A DNA stretch of 64,000 nt from Codonopsis lanceolata (GCA_013146195.2 CM028383.1:13023311-13087310); one strand, 5' to 3'. Counted from the stretch's first letter, positions 1 to 11,775 are shown. Notes: generated by a model not told the origin, from the sequence alone. Numbers and translations: made by a program.

Positions 1-470
1 AAGTTAGGGTCAAGTTCTATATATGACCTAAGTGACAGTTGGGATCCATATGTTCTTGTGCCTAGGATATAGAATGGATGAATTATTTGGAGATGAAGAC
101 TGAACGGTAATTCAACAAGCTATATCTATCTTTCGTGAATGAACCCAAGTTATTGAATGATACTTTTTCTAAATAAGCTATAGAGTAGATACAAGTGAAA
201 CTCTAATCCTAGATTTCCCTCCTCCATAAGATCTTTACAACTGTGATTACTGCGTAGTTTAATTAGATTTATTGTGTTATTAGAATAATTAGTTTAGATA
301 AAATCAATAAACAAACCCCCCCCTTATTTTAAAATTGCTACCGATATTCTTGCTATTTGTATTTTTCTTGTCTCTGTGGTTCGACCCTTGCTTCCCAAGC
401 CATTCTACAATAGTCTTGTCCACTTGCAAGGAAATAATTAAAATAAGATACGATCAGTAGCATGTATATA
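1..470. repeat. Probable degenerate LTR-derived sequence
   Basis: There is no supported gene. The stretch has a C-run and, near 370-400, the wording 'ctgtggttcgaccc', which resembles the late part of plant Ty3/gypsy LTRs, where a similar phrase precedes the LTR end. I could not define either terminus, so the assignment is weak. It could also be ordinary AT-rich intergenic DNA. Confidence 0.25.
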
Positions 471-710
471 GGCAAATGTACAGAAATAAATGCTAATCTT
501 AAATGTCTTAGACACTTATTCCTAAGCTGCACCTCATGGACTGCATTATGTTATATTTTGATGTTTTTTATGAGCTCTGTCGTGGTTTTTCTCCTTAGTC
601 AGTCAAGACCACCTTTTTTGAATATGCTGAAGACTTCGGCAGGCCGGAGGTCAGATGCTGAGGATTTGGAAACTGCATTCCCTCTTATTTTCTCCTGATT
701 TTTTTTATTT

Positions 711-845
711 GCTCTAACTTTTGCCTAGGTTGCCCTTTCGGGTTTTCAACCTAGCGAGCCCTTATTTCTCCTTTTGTTGTTGTTTGTTTTTTTTTTCTTT
801 TGCTCTAACTTTTAAATAGGTTGCCCTTTTGGGTTTTCAACCTAG
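711..845. repeat. Two-copy tandem repeat, 91-bp period, downstream of gypsy pol
   Basis: A 44-bp core with the palindrome-like phrase 'aggttgccctt..gggttttcaacct' occurs at 711-754 and again at 802-845. Read on the minus strand it lies just after the stop of the integrase reading frame at 869, so it belongs to the 3' untranslated part of the Tat-type element. A core of this kind can form a hairpin (AGGTTG with CAACCT). Confidence 0.7.
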
Positions 846-868
846 AAAGCAATTTGCAAGATAATGAT

Positions 869-1567
869 TCACGCATAATACCTCTTAAGCTTGTCGAGGT
901 TGAAGGGCTGAACAAGATCTTCCCTATCTTGATTGGTGAGGAGCACCACACCTCCTGACCGGATTTGTTTGACAATATACGGTCTCATCCAGGGAGATTT
1001 CCATTTTCCCCTAGTATCGACATAACTAGGGGGTTTCTCGCGAAGTACCAGATCTCCGACTTGGATGTCACGGCCTTTGACCTTTTTCTTGAATGCTCGA
1101 GCTATTCATTTTTGATACGCCCGAGTATGTTCCAGGGCTAGCAGCCGTCGTTCGTCTATCAAGGCTAATTCTTCATAGCGCTGTTTGACCCAATCGATTT
1201 CAGATATGTCTGATTCCATCATAACCCTTAATGATGGGATCTCTACTTCAATGGGCAGCACAGCCTCTATGTCATAGGCTAGAGAATAGGGGGTAGCCCT
1301 AGTGGGTGTACGAACTGAAGTACGATAGCCCCAAAGGGCTAGCGGCAATTTTTCTGACCAGTCTCTTCCCGTGTCAGCCATTTTTCTGATGATATTTTCT
1401 AGCATTCTGTTGACTGCTTCAACAGCACCATTTGCTTGTGGTCGATATGAGGATGATTTATGCCTTTGGATTTTGAATTCGTCAAGCAGACGATTCACGT
1501 CCCCTTCGAAGTGTGTGTCGTTGTCGGAGATAATCTCGAAAGGTACTCAGTAGCGATATATGATGAT
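869..1567 (-). pseudogene. Tat-type Ty3/gypsy integrase, C-terminal part
   Basis: Read on the minus strand this is the second half of a retrotransposon integrase. It starts with the segment carrying the second catalytic aspartate (ISDND, near 1520-1535), followed by the conserved SYRPQANGAVEA block with the third catalytic residue (Glu) and then the C-terminal domain (PPSYVDTRGKWKSPW.. PY.V), which ends at a TGA at 869-871. Stops break the frame: a glycine codon before VPFE is TGA, and another stop occurs near 1105. The preceding part, with the zinc finger and first Asp, lies at 6458-7130. The LINE at 1568-6457 sits between the two catalytic aspartates. The family normally encodes gag, protease, RT, RNase H and integrase as one polyprotein. 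Confidence 0.9.
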
Positions 1568-1609
1568 AAATGGAAGAATGCTAACATGGGTAGGGGTGAC
1601 ACTCGATAG

Positions 1610-2278
1610 ACTCCATTAATTTTAAGGAGAGGGGAGCAACCTGGTTCTACATCAACAGCACATGTTGAGACTGTTACGGGTACTGATGGAGTGCATATTG
1701 AAGTTAGTGATAAATCACTAAACAATGTTCAATCGAATCAGATCTCCAGCAAGCAGGTTAACACGACTGTTAATAACAAGGTTACTGAGACAATTGAGGT
1801 AGGTCTTCCTGATCGGGTTGATTCGAGGGGGAAAGGTAAACAGAAAATTACCCCTATAAATGGAGTAGAGCAGGATGCTGGTGGAGTGGAAATTAATAAT
1901 CCTTTTGATGTTCTGGGTGATGATGCCGAATTAGAAGAACCGGTGGGCTGTTCTGCTGGTCGAGATGATGTTGTTTATGTGGCAAATACGATGGGCAATG
2001 GAGCAGGGATAGACACACAAACTAAAGTATGGGAGGCTATTTTACATACTATGCCTCATCACATGGGTAAAGCGCATTCTACGGGAGGCGATTTTCAGCA
2101 AGACTCTCTTCAATTGCATCGTTCCTTTTCTCTGGATGATAACAATTTGTTACCTATTTCGGATGAGTTTCAGGAGTATTGTACCATGAAGATAAAGGAG
2201 CTTCAGAAGTCAAAGAGTGTAAAGCCGAGTGCTCGCAAAACTAGGACTAGGTCCAAAAAACAAAAATCTTCCAAGTAG
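1610..2278 (+). pseudogene. LINE ORF1, C-terminal fragment
   Basis: The open frame runs without an ATG from 1610 to a TAG at 2276-2278, just ahead of ORF2. It is rich in Ser, Thr, Asp, Lys and Gln, with a basic tail (RKTRTRSKKQK) and no zinc knuckle left. Plant L1 ORF1 proteins normally carry an N-terminal DUF4283-like RNA-binding region and a CCHC finger; both would lie upstream and are absent because of 5' truncation. The assignment rests on position directly before the endonuclease ORF rather than on a recognisable domain. Confidence 0.6.
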
Positions 2279-2282
2279 TTTT

Positions 2283-3092
2283 ATGACGATCGTTATATGG
2301 AATGCCCGTGGGGTCGGGAACAAAGATACCATAGATTATTTAAAAGTTTTAAAATCTCAACACAAGTCGCTTTTGTGTGCTATTCTTGACCCTAAGCTTG
2401 GTGGTGATAGAATTCAGAGAATTGCTCGAAGGCTTCGGTATGCTCATTGCTTGCATAAGAATCCTTCTAACATGCATATATGGCTTTTTTGGGAAGAAGG
2501 GGTAGATGTTAGTTTTATCAGTAATTCGTCTCAGCATTTGAAGGTTAGAGTAAGTATAAATGGTATGGTATTTATTACTTCTATTGTTTATGCCTTGTGT
2601 TCTCGTGAAGGTCGACAGACTTTGTGGCGGGAACTTTCTGATATTGCTTCTAATCAGTTCGAGCCTTGGATTGTGGGTGGGGACTTTAATATGATCATGC
2701 ATACTTCTGAGAAGCTTGGAGGGAACGGCTGGGATTTGAATAGTATTAACGATTTTGTTGAGTTCACTCAGACAGTTGGGTTAGAGGATGCGGGTTTTGA
2801 AGGAAACATTTTCACTTGGTGCAACGATCATCATATTGGATCTAGGATTTGGCAGCGTTTAGATCGAGTTTTAATAAATGGTGCATATAAGGTAAGGTGG
2901 TCGGCTATTCGAGTTACTCATTTAACTCGTTCTCATTCTGATCATGCTCCGCTTCTTATAGATTTTCCTGCTATTCATAAAGGTAAGAGTTTATTTCGAT
3001 TTCATAGAATGTGGATGGATCATCCGGAGTTCTTGAGTTTTGTGAATCAACAGTGGCAACGGCAGGTGATGGGCAGTCCAATAGAAATCTAG
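2283..3092 (+). pseudogene. LINE ORF2 endonuclease domain
   Basis: The first ATG of ORF2 is at 2283, four bases after the ORF1 stop. The product is a DNase-I-like apurinic endonuclease that nicks target DNA to prime reverse transcription. Visible landmarks are WNARG near the start (catalytic Asn), ILDP where the family has ILEP, GGDFN in the middle, FTWCND, and SDHAPL near the end (catalytic Asp-His). The Glu-to-Asp change at ILDP affects a metal-binding residue. An in-frame TAG at 3090-3092 ends the frame; the same frame is readable again after it (WNWSVFGHVQ..) until a shift near 3210-3250 leads into the RT frame. Confidence 0.9.
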
Positions 3093-3198
3093 CATAAAAA
3101 GCTTCATTTTCTTCGGCAAGCTCTAAAGAGTTGGAATTGGTCTGTGTTTGGCCATGTTCAGAGGATGATATCTCGTCATCAGGATAATATTCTGAGAC

Positions 3199-5028
3199 TT
3201 GAATTTGAGCTGCAAAGTGAGGGGACTGGTGCATTGGGACGTGGAGATGCTTCAGCAAAAGGCTCGATTAAGAAATACGGCTTTTTTCCATGCTTGTGTC
3301 AAAGATCATCAGAAGGCGAATATTATCCGCATCAAAAATATGGATGGGTCTTGGTGTGAAGATGATAATAGTATTGGGATGCAGGCAGTTGATTTTTTCT
3401 CCTCTCTTTTATCTCATTCTGATCATGTTCTTCGAGAAGATTTATTTACTCATTTTACAGGAGGGTTACAGGTAGATGATAATGAGTTTCTTTGTAAAAT
3501 TCCTATGGAGGAGGAGATTTGGAAAGCTATTAATGATATGAATCCTGACAGTGCTCCAGGAAATGATGGTTTTACGGGTTGGTTTTACCGTGGGTGTTGG
3601 GATATTATAAAAGGGGATGTAGTTGCTGCAGTTCAGGATTTCTTCCACAGAGCTAATTTACACAGGGGTATCATGGCTACTACTTTAATTCTTCTTACGA
3701 AGGTTAAAAATCCGAGTAATTTTGGGGACTATCGCCCAATAAGTCTATGTAATTTTTCTGGTAAAATTCTGTCCAAGATTATGGCTAGTAGAATTGCGTT
3801 GTTTCTCCCGAGATTAATTTCTAAAGAGCAGGCGGGTTTTGTTCAAGGCAGAAGTATTCAGGAGAATGGGATGTTGGCCCTTGAAATAGTTCACCGGATT
3901 AATTATAAAACTCGAGGAGGAAATGTGATTTTTAAATTAGACATGTCCAAGGCATATGACAGAGTAGAGTGGGATTTCCTTCTCAGAACTCTTCGTTCTT
4001 TTGGTTTTAGTCCTTCTATTTGCTATCTGATTGATCGTCTTATCAATAATAATTGGTACTCTCTACGAATCAATGGCAATAGTTTTGGTTTCTTTCACTC
4101 TTCGCGGGGAGTTCGTCAGGGGGATCCGTTGTCTCCGCTCTTGTTTGTGATGGTGCAAGAAGTTTTGTCTCGTAACATTAATATGGCTATTCAGGCTGGA
4201 AGGATTATCCATTATAATCATGGTCGTGGCGGCGTAGTTATATCCCATCTTTTGTACGTGGATGATATGCTTTTATTCTGCAATGCTGGGAAGAATTCTA
4301 TTCAGGCGCTTCGACGTATTGTGGGTGAGTATGAGGCTGCTTCAGGCCAGCTCATTAACCTGGCAAAAAGTGGGTTCCATGTGTCGCGGAGTTGTTCCTT
4401 TCGGCGTCGGAGAGACATTCCAACATGGGCGGGTTGCTCAAATAAATCCTTTCCTTTTCAGTATCTCGGGGTCCCTCTCTTCCATGGCAGATCCAAACGT
4501 ATATATTTTGAGAATCTGTTGGGGCGGGTTATTCACAAAATAGATGGTTGGAAAGCTAGATTGCTATCTTTTGGAGGGAAATTAACTCTTCTTAAATCAG
4601 TGTGGTGTAGTGTTCCAATTTATACTCTAGCCACCATCAAAGTTCCGAAGACTATTCTTAATCAGATTGAAAGAGCATTTGCTTCCTTTTTATGGAGGTC
4701 TAAGGGTGAGAGACGGGTTCACTGGGTCGCCTGGGATGCTATCTGTCGGCCTTTATCGGAAGGGGGTTTGGGCCTTCGTAGTTTACATCATGTTATGGCT
4801 GCTCTTCATGCTAAACTAGCATGGGCTGCCTTGCAAGGCACAGGTCTTTGGGTTAACTTTGTGCAGTCTAAATACATGGATATAAATCGAGGCTTTAATC
4901 ACAGCTTGGTCTTTAAAGGCTGGAAGGCGGTTATGTACCAGATGGAGATTCTTAAAGACAATTCTCAATGGCTTATAAGGTCGGGCGATATTTTTTTTGG
5001 ACGGATAACTGGTGCGGTGCTACTCTAA
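3199..5028 (+). pseudogene. LINE ORF2 reverse transcriptase domain
   Basis: This is a 609-residue open stretch of a non-LTR reverse transcriptase. The conserved blocks appear in order: LLTKVKNPSNFGDYRPISLCN, the GFVQGRSI block, FKLDMSKAYDRVEW (catalytic Asp), SSRGVRQGDPLSPLLF and LLYVDDMLLF. The last is the catalytic core, with Val where plant LINEs usually have Ala (YADD). After it comes the QYLGVPLFHGR thumb region. The frame is shifted relative to the endonuclease upstream and ends at a frameshift near 5028. It acts together with the endonuclease in copying the element's RNA into a nicked chromosome. Confidence 0.93.
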
Positions 5029-5029
5029 A

Positions 5030-6288
5030 TGGTCTGTTGCCAACGGATGCCTTGTTGAAGGTGAAAGATGCCTAGCCTATTGTTGCTAATTTGTTATCCC
5101 TCATTCCTGAACAGTATCATAGGGAGATTCAAAGAGTTTCTATTCGGCCTGGTGTTAAAGACAAGTTGGTTTTTATGAACACAATTTCTGGTAACTTTGA
5201 GAGTACTGCCTTCTATGATCTGATTCACACTAGGGGTCCTTAGGCTTCTTGGGCTTTGAAGATTTGGCAACCTTGGATTCCTCCGAAAATTAGTGGGTTC
5301 ATTTGGAAATTGTTTCATGGAGCAATTCCGGTTGATGAAAATCTGAAATGTAAAGGGGTATATATGGTTTCAAAGTGCGTTTGTTGTTCTGATAGTCCGG
5401 GTGTCGAATCTTTATCTCACTTGTTTCTTCGGTCAGAAGTTGCTAGGGAGGTTTGGCATAATTTATCGCGGCTGTTTCAGTTTTCTTTGGCTCATACATC
5501 CTTGATTCATCTGTTTCATTCTTGGACGGTTCATAGTACTAGAAATCAGCTTGGGGCCTGTGGTCTGGGAGTTTTTGTTTTTGGCTGTTGGGAAATTTGG
5601 AAGGCTCGTTGCAGCGCTGTTTATGATTCTCGTCCTATGGTGGCAGCGAGCATCCTTCAGAAAATCCGTATACATCTTCACGATTTGAGTTGTGTTTTTC
5701 AACCGTCTTCTTCGTTGGGGTTTTCTGGTCGCCTTCGACTAGAGCTGCTTCATGTTCCTATCCGTATGGTTAAAGTAAAACGTGGCCAATGGCTTCGTTG
5801 GGAGAGGCCTACGGTTGGCTTCAAGTTGAATATCGATGGTTCTTCAAGAAATGGTGAATGTTCGGGTGGAGGCATTCTTCGGGATACTGATGGGAATTTG
5901 GTTGTTGCTTTTTCCATCTTCCTTGGTCAGGGATCTAACACATATGCTGAAGTGATGGCTCTTCGCTATGGTCTCAAAATGTGTGTAGCTCGTGGTTTCT
6001 CTCAGGTGGTTGTGGAAACTGACTCTAAAGTAGCAGTTATGGGTATTAGAGGGGATAATGCTTTTCCATGGCGTTACAAATATGAGTTGGAGGATTGTAA
6101 GCGTTTAGTATTGGGTTGGATTTGCATCATGTGTATAGGGAGAGGAACAAGGTGGCTGATATTCTTGCTGCGGAAGCTTATCGTCATCATAGTAACCGTT
6201 CCTATTTTTCTATAGAGCAGTTTCCTAGGCAGATTCTATCGCTCTTTTGGCATGATTTGCTCGGTTTGTATAATTATCAGAAAGGGTG
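5030..6288 (+). pseudogene. LINE ORF2 zf-RVT and RNase H domains
   Basis: After stops near 5070 and 5240 the frame holds a zinc-binding RVT segment (W..PPKISGFIWKL, C..C, ESLSHLF, REVW) around 5256-5460 and then an RNase H domain around 5815-6110, with the acidic residues in NIDGSS, TYAEVMAL and VETDSK. A frameshift near 6110 moves the end (RERNKVADILA..) into another frame, with a stop at about 6286-6288. The RNase H identifies it as the plant L1 lineage that has gained this domain. A short 3' untranslated region (6289-6445) and poly(A) follow. Confidence 0.88.
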
Positions 6289-6457
6289 ATATGTCCTTGA
6301 TTCTTGTTTCTTTTTTTGGTTTAGCTATTGTAGAGGTCAGGCTCCTCCGTCCCCCCAGTTTGTTGGGTGAGGCTGGTTGTCCCCCTCATGTTTGTTATTG
6401 TGCTTTTATTAATAAAATTCGCGCAGGATCCGCCCTGCTTCCCTAAAAAAAAAAAAG

Positions 6458-7130
6458 TCCTGATGAATTCAGATATCTTTCGAGCATTCAGTATTTTGTA
6501 GGAAGAGGCTTCTACCCACTTTGTGAAGAAGTCAACAGCTACCAAGACATATTCGTGGCCGTTAGATCCTTTTGGGTGAATTTGACCTATGACGTCAATT
6601 CCCCATGTTGAGAAGGGCCAGGGGGCTGTGGAGTTATATAGTATATGCGGGGGCACGTGCAGTAGATTTGCAAAGCGTTGACATTTGTCGCAGTGAAGTA
6701 CCCACCGAATACAATCGGTTTCCAGTGTACTCCAATAGTACCCTTGTCGGATGACTTTCTTTGACAGCATATGCCCGTTCATGTGTGGCCCACAGGTACC
6801 ACCATGAAGCTGGTCCATGACTTGCTCAGCTTTGGCCTGATTGATGCATAATAGGTTTAGTCCCTGGTAGTGCCTTTTGTATAGGCTACCTCCGCTGATT
6901 ACGAATTGTGATGCCCATCTCCGTAGCGAAATTTTCCCTCTTTTGTCTAGGCTGGGAGGATAGATTCCTTTCTGAAGCAGGTTCATGACGTCTGAATACC
7001 AGGGCTCGTTGTCCTTTTCAAGAGCAGCATCAATTCTGAAGCAGTAGGCACGAGTGACCTTTTTCCCAACTATAAATGGTTGGACATTGATCTTTGTGGG
7101 AACTTGAACCAATAATGCTACAGTGGCCAA
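6458..7130 (-). pseudogene. Integrase N-terminal zinc finger and first catalytic Asp
   Basis: The HHCC zinc finger is visible: QLHGG..GPHMNGH, then about 30 residues later HCDKCQ. The core follows with WGIDVIGQIHPKG (first catalytic Asp) and FFTKWVEA. The frame then runs to KISEFIRT at the LINE poly(A) junction (6458). The rest is at 869-1567. Upstream it is continuous with the second RNase H (NQFADALA near 7130). Confidence 0.9.
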
Positions 7131-8024
7131 GGCATCGGCGAATTGATTTCTATCTCATGGCAAGTAGTGGAACGAGATATTATCAAATTTGCTTGCTAGT
7201 GCTGTCAGTTTGGCATGATAGAGCTGCAACCAGGGATCCTGGGTTCTCCACTTCCATTCGACTTGATTTATGATTAGAGCTGAGTCACCATAAACCTCCA
7301 AATCTTTGGCTCCTTTTTAGAGAGCCTCTTCTAGACCAACAATACAGGCTTCGTATTCAGCAGTGTTGTTTGAGCATTCAAACTCCAGTCTAATGGCCAG
7401 TGGAGTGTGAGAATCTGCGGGGTCGATTAGCAGGATTCCTATGCCAAAGCCTCTTTTGTTGGCGGCTCCGTCAAAGAACATTTGCCATTTGGTGTCATGA
7501 TAGGCAATTTCTAGGACACCTTCGTCTGGGAAGCTGGGCTCCGATGCATCTTCTGCTTCTAGGGGCAGATCAGCTAAATGGTCTGCAATCACGCTGCCTT
7601 TAATGGATTTGAGCGTGACATAGGTGATGTCAAACTCGTTGAGGAGGAATGACCATTTGGCTAATCGGCTGGAAAGTGATGGCTTGCCGAAGATGTATTT
7701 TATGGGATCCATTCTAGAGATGAGCCTGATGGATAGAGCTTGCAGATAAGATTTGAGCCTTTGCGTTGCCCAGACTAGACCAGTGCAACTTTTCTCCAAT
7801 GCTGAGTAATTAAGATCGCTTCCTTGTAACTTCCTACTGATGAAGTAAATGGCATTTTCGATGTAGGAATTTTCTTTTTCTTGGGCGAGCTTAGCCCCTA
7901 CTGTTGTATCTGTGACGGTTAAATATAGGAGGAGAGGTTTATGTGTATAGGGAGGAGCTAGCACTGGTGGGTTGGCAAGGTAAGCTTTTATTTTTTCGAA
8001 GGCTAGCTGGCATTTTTCGTCCAA
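7131..8024 (-). pseudogene. Gypsy RNase H plus second (archaeal-type) RNase H
   Basis: The first RNase H gives AFEKIKAYLANPPVL.. and FISRKLQGSDLNYSALEK. A connection (ADHLADLP) follows, then the extra RNase H with MFFDGAANKRGFGIGI (Asp), NNTAEYEACIVGLEEAL (Glu) and VYGDSALIINQVEW (Asp). In-frame stops fall near 7317 and 7155. The second domain is what places the element in the Tat branch; it is thought to assist removal of RNA from the cDNA hybrid. Confidence 0.88.
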
Positions 8025-8788
8025 GATTTGGTCAGCATTTTTCTTTAGGAGTTTGAATAGGGGCTCACATATGGAGGTCAGCTATCTGATGAAACGGCTA
8101 ATATATTGCAATCGACCCAGGAAGCCTTTGACTTCTGTTGGAGTTCTTGGCTGCGGCATATTTATAATGGCTCTGACTTTGGCTGACTCAATCTCGATGC
8201 CTTGCTCGGTCACCATGAATCCCAGGACTTTGCCCTTGGTAACCCCGAATGTGCATTTGGTGGAGTTAAGCTTCATTTGATGTTTTCTTAACCTTTCAAA
8301 GAATTTTTGAAGGTCTCTAATATGAGCACCGTTGGCGTGCTGGAGTGCACGATCATGTCGTCCACATACACTTCGACCTCTTTATGGATCATATCATGGA
8401 AGAGGGTGGTGGCATCTCTTTGATATGTAGCCCCAGCATTTTTTAGCCCAAATGGCATGACAGTGTAGCAGTAAGTCCCCCAGGGGGTGGCGAATGATGT
8501 TTTTTCCTGGTCCTCTGCTACCATTTTGATTTGGTTGTAGCCCAACACGCTGTCTACAAAAGATCTTATTTTGTGAGAGGCCACGGGGTCTACCACAATA
8601 TCGATGTTGGGTAGAGGGAAGTCGCCTTTGGGCGACGCCTTGTTGAGGTCGCGGAAGTCCACGCAGATTCGAACCTTTCCGTTGGGCTTTGGAACTGTCA
8701 CTATGTTTGACAACCAGATCGAGTATTCAACAACACGGATAAATTTGACGCGCAGCTGCTTCATGATTTCATCTTTTACTTGTAGTGA
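8025..8788 (-). pseudogene. Gypsy reverse transcriptase
   Basis: The fragment reads KPNGKVRICVDFRDLNKASPKGDFPLPNID, then MPFGLKNAGATYQR, then VEVYVDDMIVHS (the YVDD catalytic core near 8350). After a frame break near 8280 comes LNSTKCTFGV..GKVLGFMVTE and FLGRLQYISRFI. In-frame stops near 8780, 8280 and 8080 show it is inactive. It would copy element RNA into cDNA in cytoplasmic particles. Confidence 0.92.
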
Positions 8789-9414
8789 TCATTCATGTTT
8801 GATTCGGCGGAGTTTCTGCTTGATTGGCCGTGCATCAGGATAAGTGGGGATCCGGTGCTCAACAATGGCTGGATCCAGCCCGGGCATATCTTCGTAGGAC
8901 CATGCGAAGATGTCCACGAATTCTTTGAGGAGATCGATTAGTGCTACCCTTTTAGAACCTTGCAAGTAGATGCCGATTTTGACTTCTTTGACTTCATTGT
9001 TCAGCCCCAGATTAATAGCGGACAAGTCTTCATTTGCTGCTGCTGATTGGTGTTCTTCCTGGTGCTTGACTGACTTTGCGAGTTCAAGCAAGTAACTTTT
9101 ATCTTTTGAGTCCATTTCATTAAATGACTTGTTATCAAAGCTAATTAATTCGTCTTTTAATGAAGGTGCAACTAAGGAATACTCAAAGACATCTAGATTA
9201 TCATTATTAGAAGCATACTGTACAGGGCTGGTTACATTATTGAGGCCCTGGGGTTTGAGGTCCTCAATTTTAGGGAGCAGATCGGTATATGACCAATCTG
9301 TAAGGCTAAAAGAAGGATGGGGAATAGTATATCTAAAACGGTCCACCAGATCTGTGGGCGTTAAGAGCAGGCCGGTCGTAGTATACCAATTTTGCAGAGG
9401 CTTATCAGCAATAG
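8789..9414 (-). pseudogene. Protease-RT linker region of the gypsy polyprotein
   Basis: The frame is open on the minus strand from 9414 to about 8789. It is acidic and ends in the conserved pre-RT motif (FVDIFAWSYEDMPGLDP.. VEHRIP.. RPIKQKLRRI) that directly precedes RT in Tat-type elements. No protease active site (DTG/DSG) is visible, so the protease lay upstream and was removed by the junction at 9415. Confidence 0.8.
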
Positions 9415-10430
9415 TGTGAGACCCCGAATCCGTAAGTACTTGACTCGGTAGAACGTTTACGTATTTCGTTCTTACTTGCGAACTTTGAGAGATCTTAGGT
9501 CTTTGTGTACTTGCTCGGATGCATTTACATTCATAATAACCATGTTTACAAGTTTACACATGGCCACGACATTCATAGTGGTTGTCGTCGTAAGTTTGAT
9601 TCCTCGATTCGCGATTTTAGTTATCGTGTTGTCGTATTACTCGGTTAGTATTATTTTGATCCTAGGTTTGGCCCTGGATGACTAGGTGGACCTTGGGGAT
9701 TAAATTGGTATTATTTTGGTTTGGTCGTGTTTAAATTTGAACACGCTCGTGTTTCATTTCCGGTGTGACTTGTGTATTCGCTTCGGACATGATAGGGCTG
9801 TAGTAATTTGGCCATAGTTTTCTGTACACAACTTAGAATTGAGATCCGTTTGATGCGTTAGAAACTAGACTTCAAGATCTTTCTAACCATACCTCTTGCG
9901 TAATTTTGGGACTTTTATTTCAGTACATGCGCATTTTTAAAGTTGACTGAATCAATTATTCTCGGTATTTCAAGAATTAGAGTTTTGCCTTGTTTATTGG
10001 ATTTACTTGGAGACCCTTAATGAATTTCACTAAACCTTACTTGAGACCTTAATTAGACCTTAATTATAGTGGATTAAGCCTAAGTTAAAATTTTAGCACT
10101 AAGTCCTCAATTAGGGACTTAATCTCACTTAAAAATTGACCTATAAGGGCTTGACACTTGTTTTCCACTCACTCCCTAACCTTTGTGACTTGAAATATCT
10201 GATTTATTCCACTCCTTACACCTCCTACCACTCCTCATATTCAGCCATGGTTAGAGAACTCAAGTGTGGGAGATTCTTGGTGAGATTAGTGTGTATTTCT
10301 TGATTTCCCAAAGATCCGGCCACCCGATTTTGGATTCGAGACAACCCAATCGTAGCTATCGACGAGGAGATTACTAATCCTTACTTTGTTTTCATTTTCT
10401 CAGCCTTTTCTAGGCTTAAGGTATGCTTCC
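9415..10430 (+). repeat. LTR-like repeat, copy A (5' end TGTGAGACCCCG)
   Basis: The sequence starts TGTGAGACCCCGAATCC at the break in the gypsy frame, an LTR-like start. From about 9490 to 10260 it matches 27498-28259 in the same orientation with many small indels (shared phrases include cataataacca, ggatgactagg and ggcttgacacttg). It has no coding potential. It is probably part of a long LTR or its solo remnant; I could not locate its 3' end. Confidence 0.6.
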
Positions 10431-10984
10431 AATCCCTGAAAATTTGTATGTTCAATATAATGACACACTCCCTTCATAATAGTTGTAGTATACATATATG
10501 CTTAGGAAGACTTCTTGTGAAGTTGAAATCTTCATTTCAACAAGTTATAAATCTAGAAATTTTGGGGCTGCTTTGTTAAGTTATTAATTTGGGTTTGGGT
10601 AAAGCATGAATATTGTTCTAATTGTGTTTAAGAGTAATTCTTGTGAAGGAATTCATTACAATTATTAACTCTAAAGAATTTTTCCACTTAATAAATTGAG
10701 TTTATGTATAGCATTAAAACTGTTCTAAACATGACTTAGAACAACTAATGTTCATGGACTTGTTGGAATTGGAAACTTCAATGAGATGACTAGTTTAGGA
10801 TTTCACCAATTAGGAAGAAACCTCACAGATTCAGTCCTAATTTTGGGCTGTTTTTCGAAAACTAATGGTACTAATCTACTACATGTAATGCCTAAAAATA
10901 TTATATGTCGGTCATGTGTATGTTAAGTGATGCTCTGTAAATTTTCATAAATTTTGGAGTTCGGGAAGTATTTTTAATGAATCA

Positions 10985-11565
10985 TGAACCATGGCTGCGA
11001 CAGTGAGTCTGAACAAGGGGAACTGGTTATTAACATGATCTTCATGTGATCATAAATTGATGAATGCAAACCCAATTGGAGTGTTTTAAAATGAAAAAAT
11101 ATAGTTTCAAGAGTCTAGTTTCAGACTAGGTAATAATCCCCTTATTTGGAGTTGTGAGAAATTCATGGTTGAATTTACAAGTTGACTAAGTAGAATGAGT
11201 CACAACAGAGAACTAGATTTTTAACATGAACGTGAGGTGACTGTATCCTAAAGAATACAAGTCTAAATGGAGTGCTTTAAAGTGCTAAATTATAATTCCA
11301 AGAGTCTAGTTTCTGAATATATAAAATTCATGACATTTGGAGTTGTGAGGAATTAATGGTCGAATTTATAAGTTGACTAGGCAGAATAATCATAACAGAA
11401 AAAACAGATTATTAGCTTGATCTTGATATGATCATAGATTGATGAATACAAGTCTGAATGAAGTGATTTAAAAGGCTAAGTTATAGTTTAAAGAGTCTAC
11501 TTTATGAATAAGTAAGATTCAGTTAATTTGGAGTTGATAGTAATTATTAATGCACTTTGCAAGAT
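10985..11565 (+). repeat. 191-bp tandem repeat, about three units
   Basis: The phrase gagtcta recurs at 11111, 11302 and 11493, exactly 191 bp apart, with the surrounding text (ttggagttg, ttgatgaata, acaagtct) conserved. The last unit is partial. It lies in LTR-like DNA downstream of copy A, so it may be an internal LTR array. No gene is seen in 10430-11775. Confidence 0.85.
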
Positions 11566-11775
11566 TGTTGCGCAGAGTGATTTGTAATATTTGAACTTGT
11601 TAAGAATAGTTTTGTTTAATTCATTGACCACTATGGATTTTGGACAATGGGATGAATTATCATTCTAGGATGCATTTATTATTTATAATCTAAATGATTT
11701 AATGAACCTAGACTAACATAGTAATCTTGGACAATATGTGATTTAGTATTTGTTAAGTTAAGAACTTAAATTGTA

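Larger units (their letters stand above)
1568..6457 (+). mobile_element. L1-type LINE, 5'-truncated, inserted in the gypsy integrase
   Basis: A non-LTR retrotransposon of about 4.9 kb runs from the point where the gypsy frame breaks off to a 12-A tail at 6446-6457, directly after which the gypsy integrase frame resumes. The order is ORF1 tail, endonuclease, reverse transcriptase, zinc-binding RVT domain and RNase H, the layout of plant L1 elements with a C-terminal RNase H. The start of ORF1 is missing, as expected of incomplete target-primed reverse transcription. I see no clear long target-site duplication: the left flank ends in tatatgatgat and the right flank begins gtcctgatgaattc. Frame breaks at about 3090, 3210-3250, 5030, 5070, 5240 and 6100 show it is dead. 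Confidence 0.92.
6458..9414 (-). mobile_element. Tat-type Ty3/gypsy pol (protease-linker, RT, two RNase H, integrase N-part)
   Basis: This is one long minus-strand reading frame with scattered stops. The order from 9414 downwards is linker, RT, RNase H, a second archaeal-type RNase H, and the integrase zinc finger with the first catalytic Asp. Two RNase H domains in tandem are the known signature of the Tat/Ogre/Retand branch of plant Ty3/gypsy elements. The element continues at 869-1567 beyond the LINE. At 9415 it is cut off by a sequence starting TGTGAGACCCCG, an LTR-like start. Gag and protease are not found beyond that point within the window. Confidence 0.9.

Noticed and set aside
1568..6457. 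Target-site duplication 'tgatga' around the LINE
   Set aside because: Only six bases agree (1561-1566 and 6462-6467) and they are not at the junctions; chance similarity is more likely.
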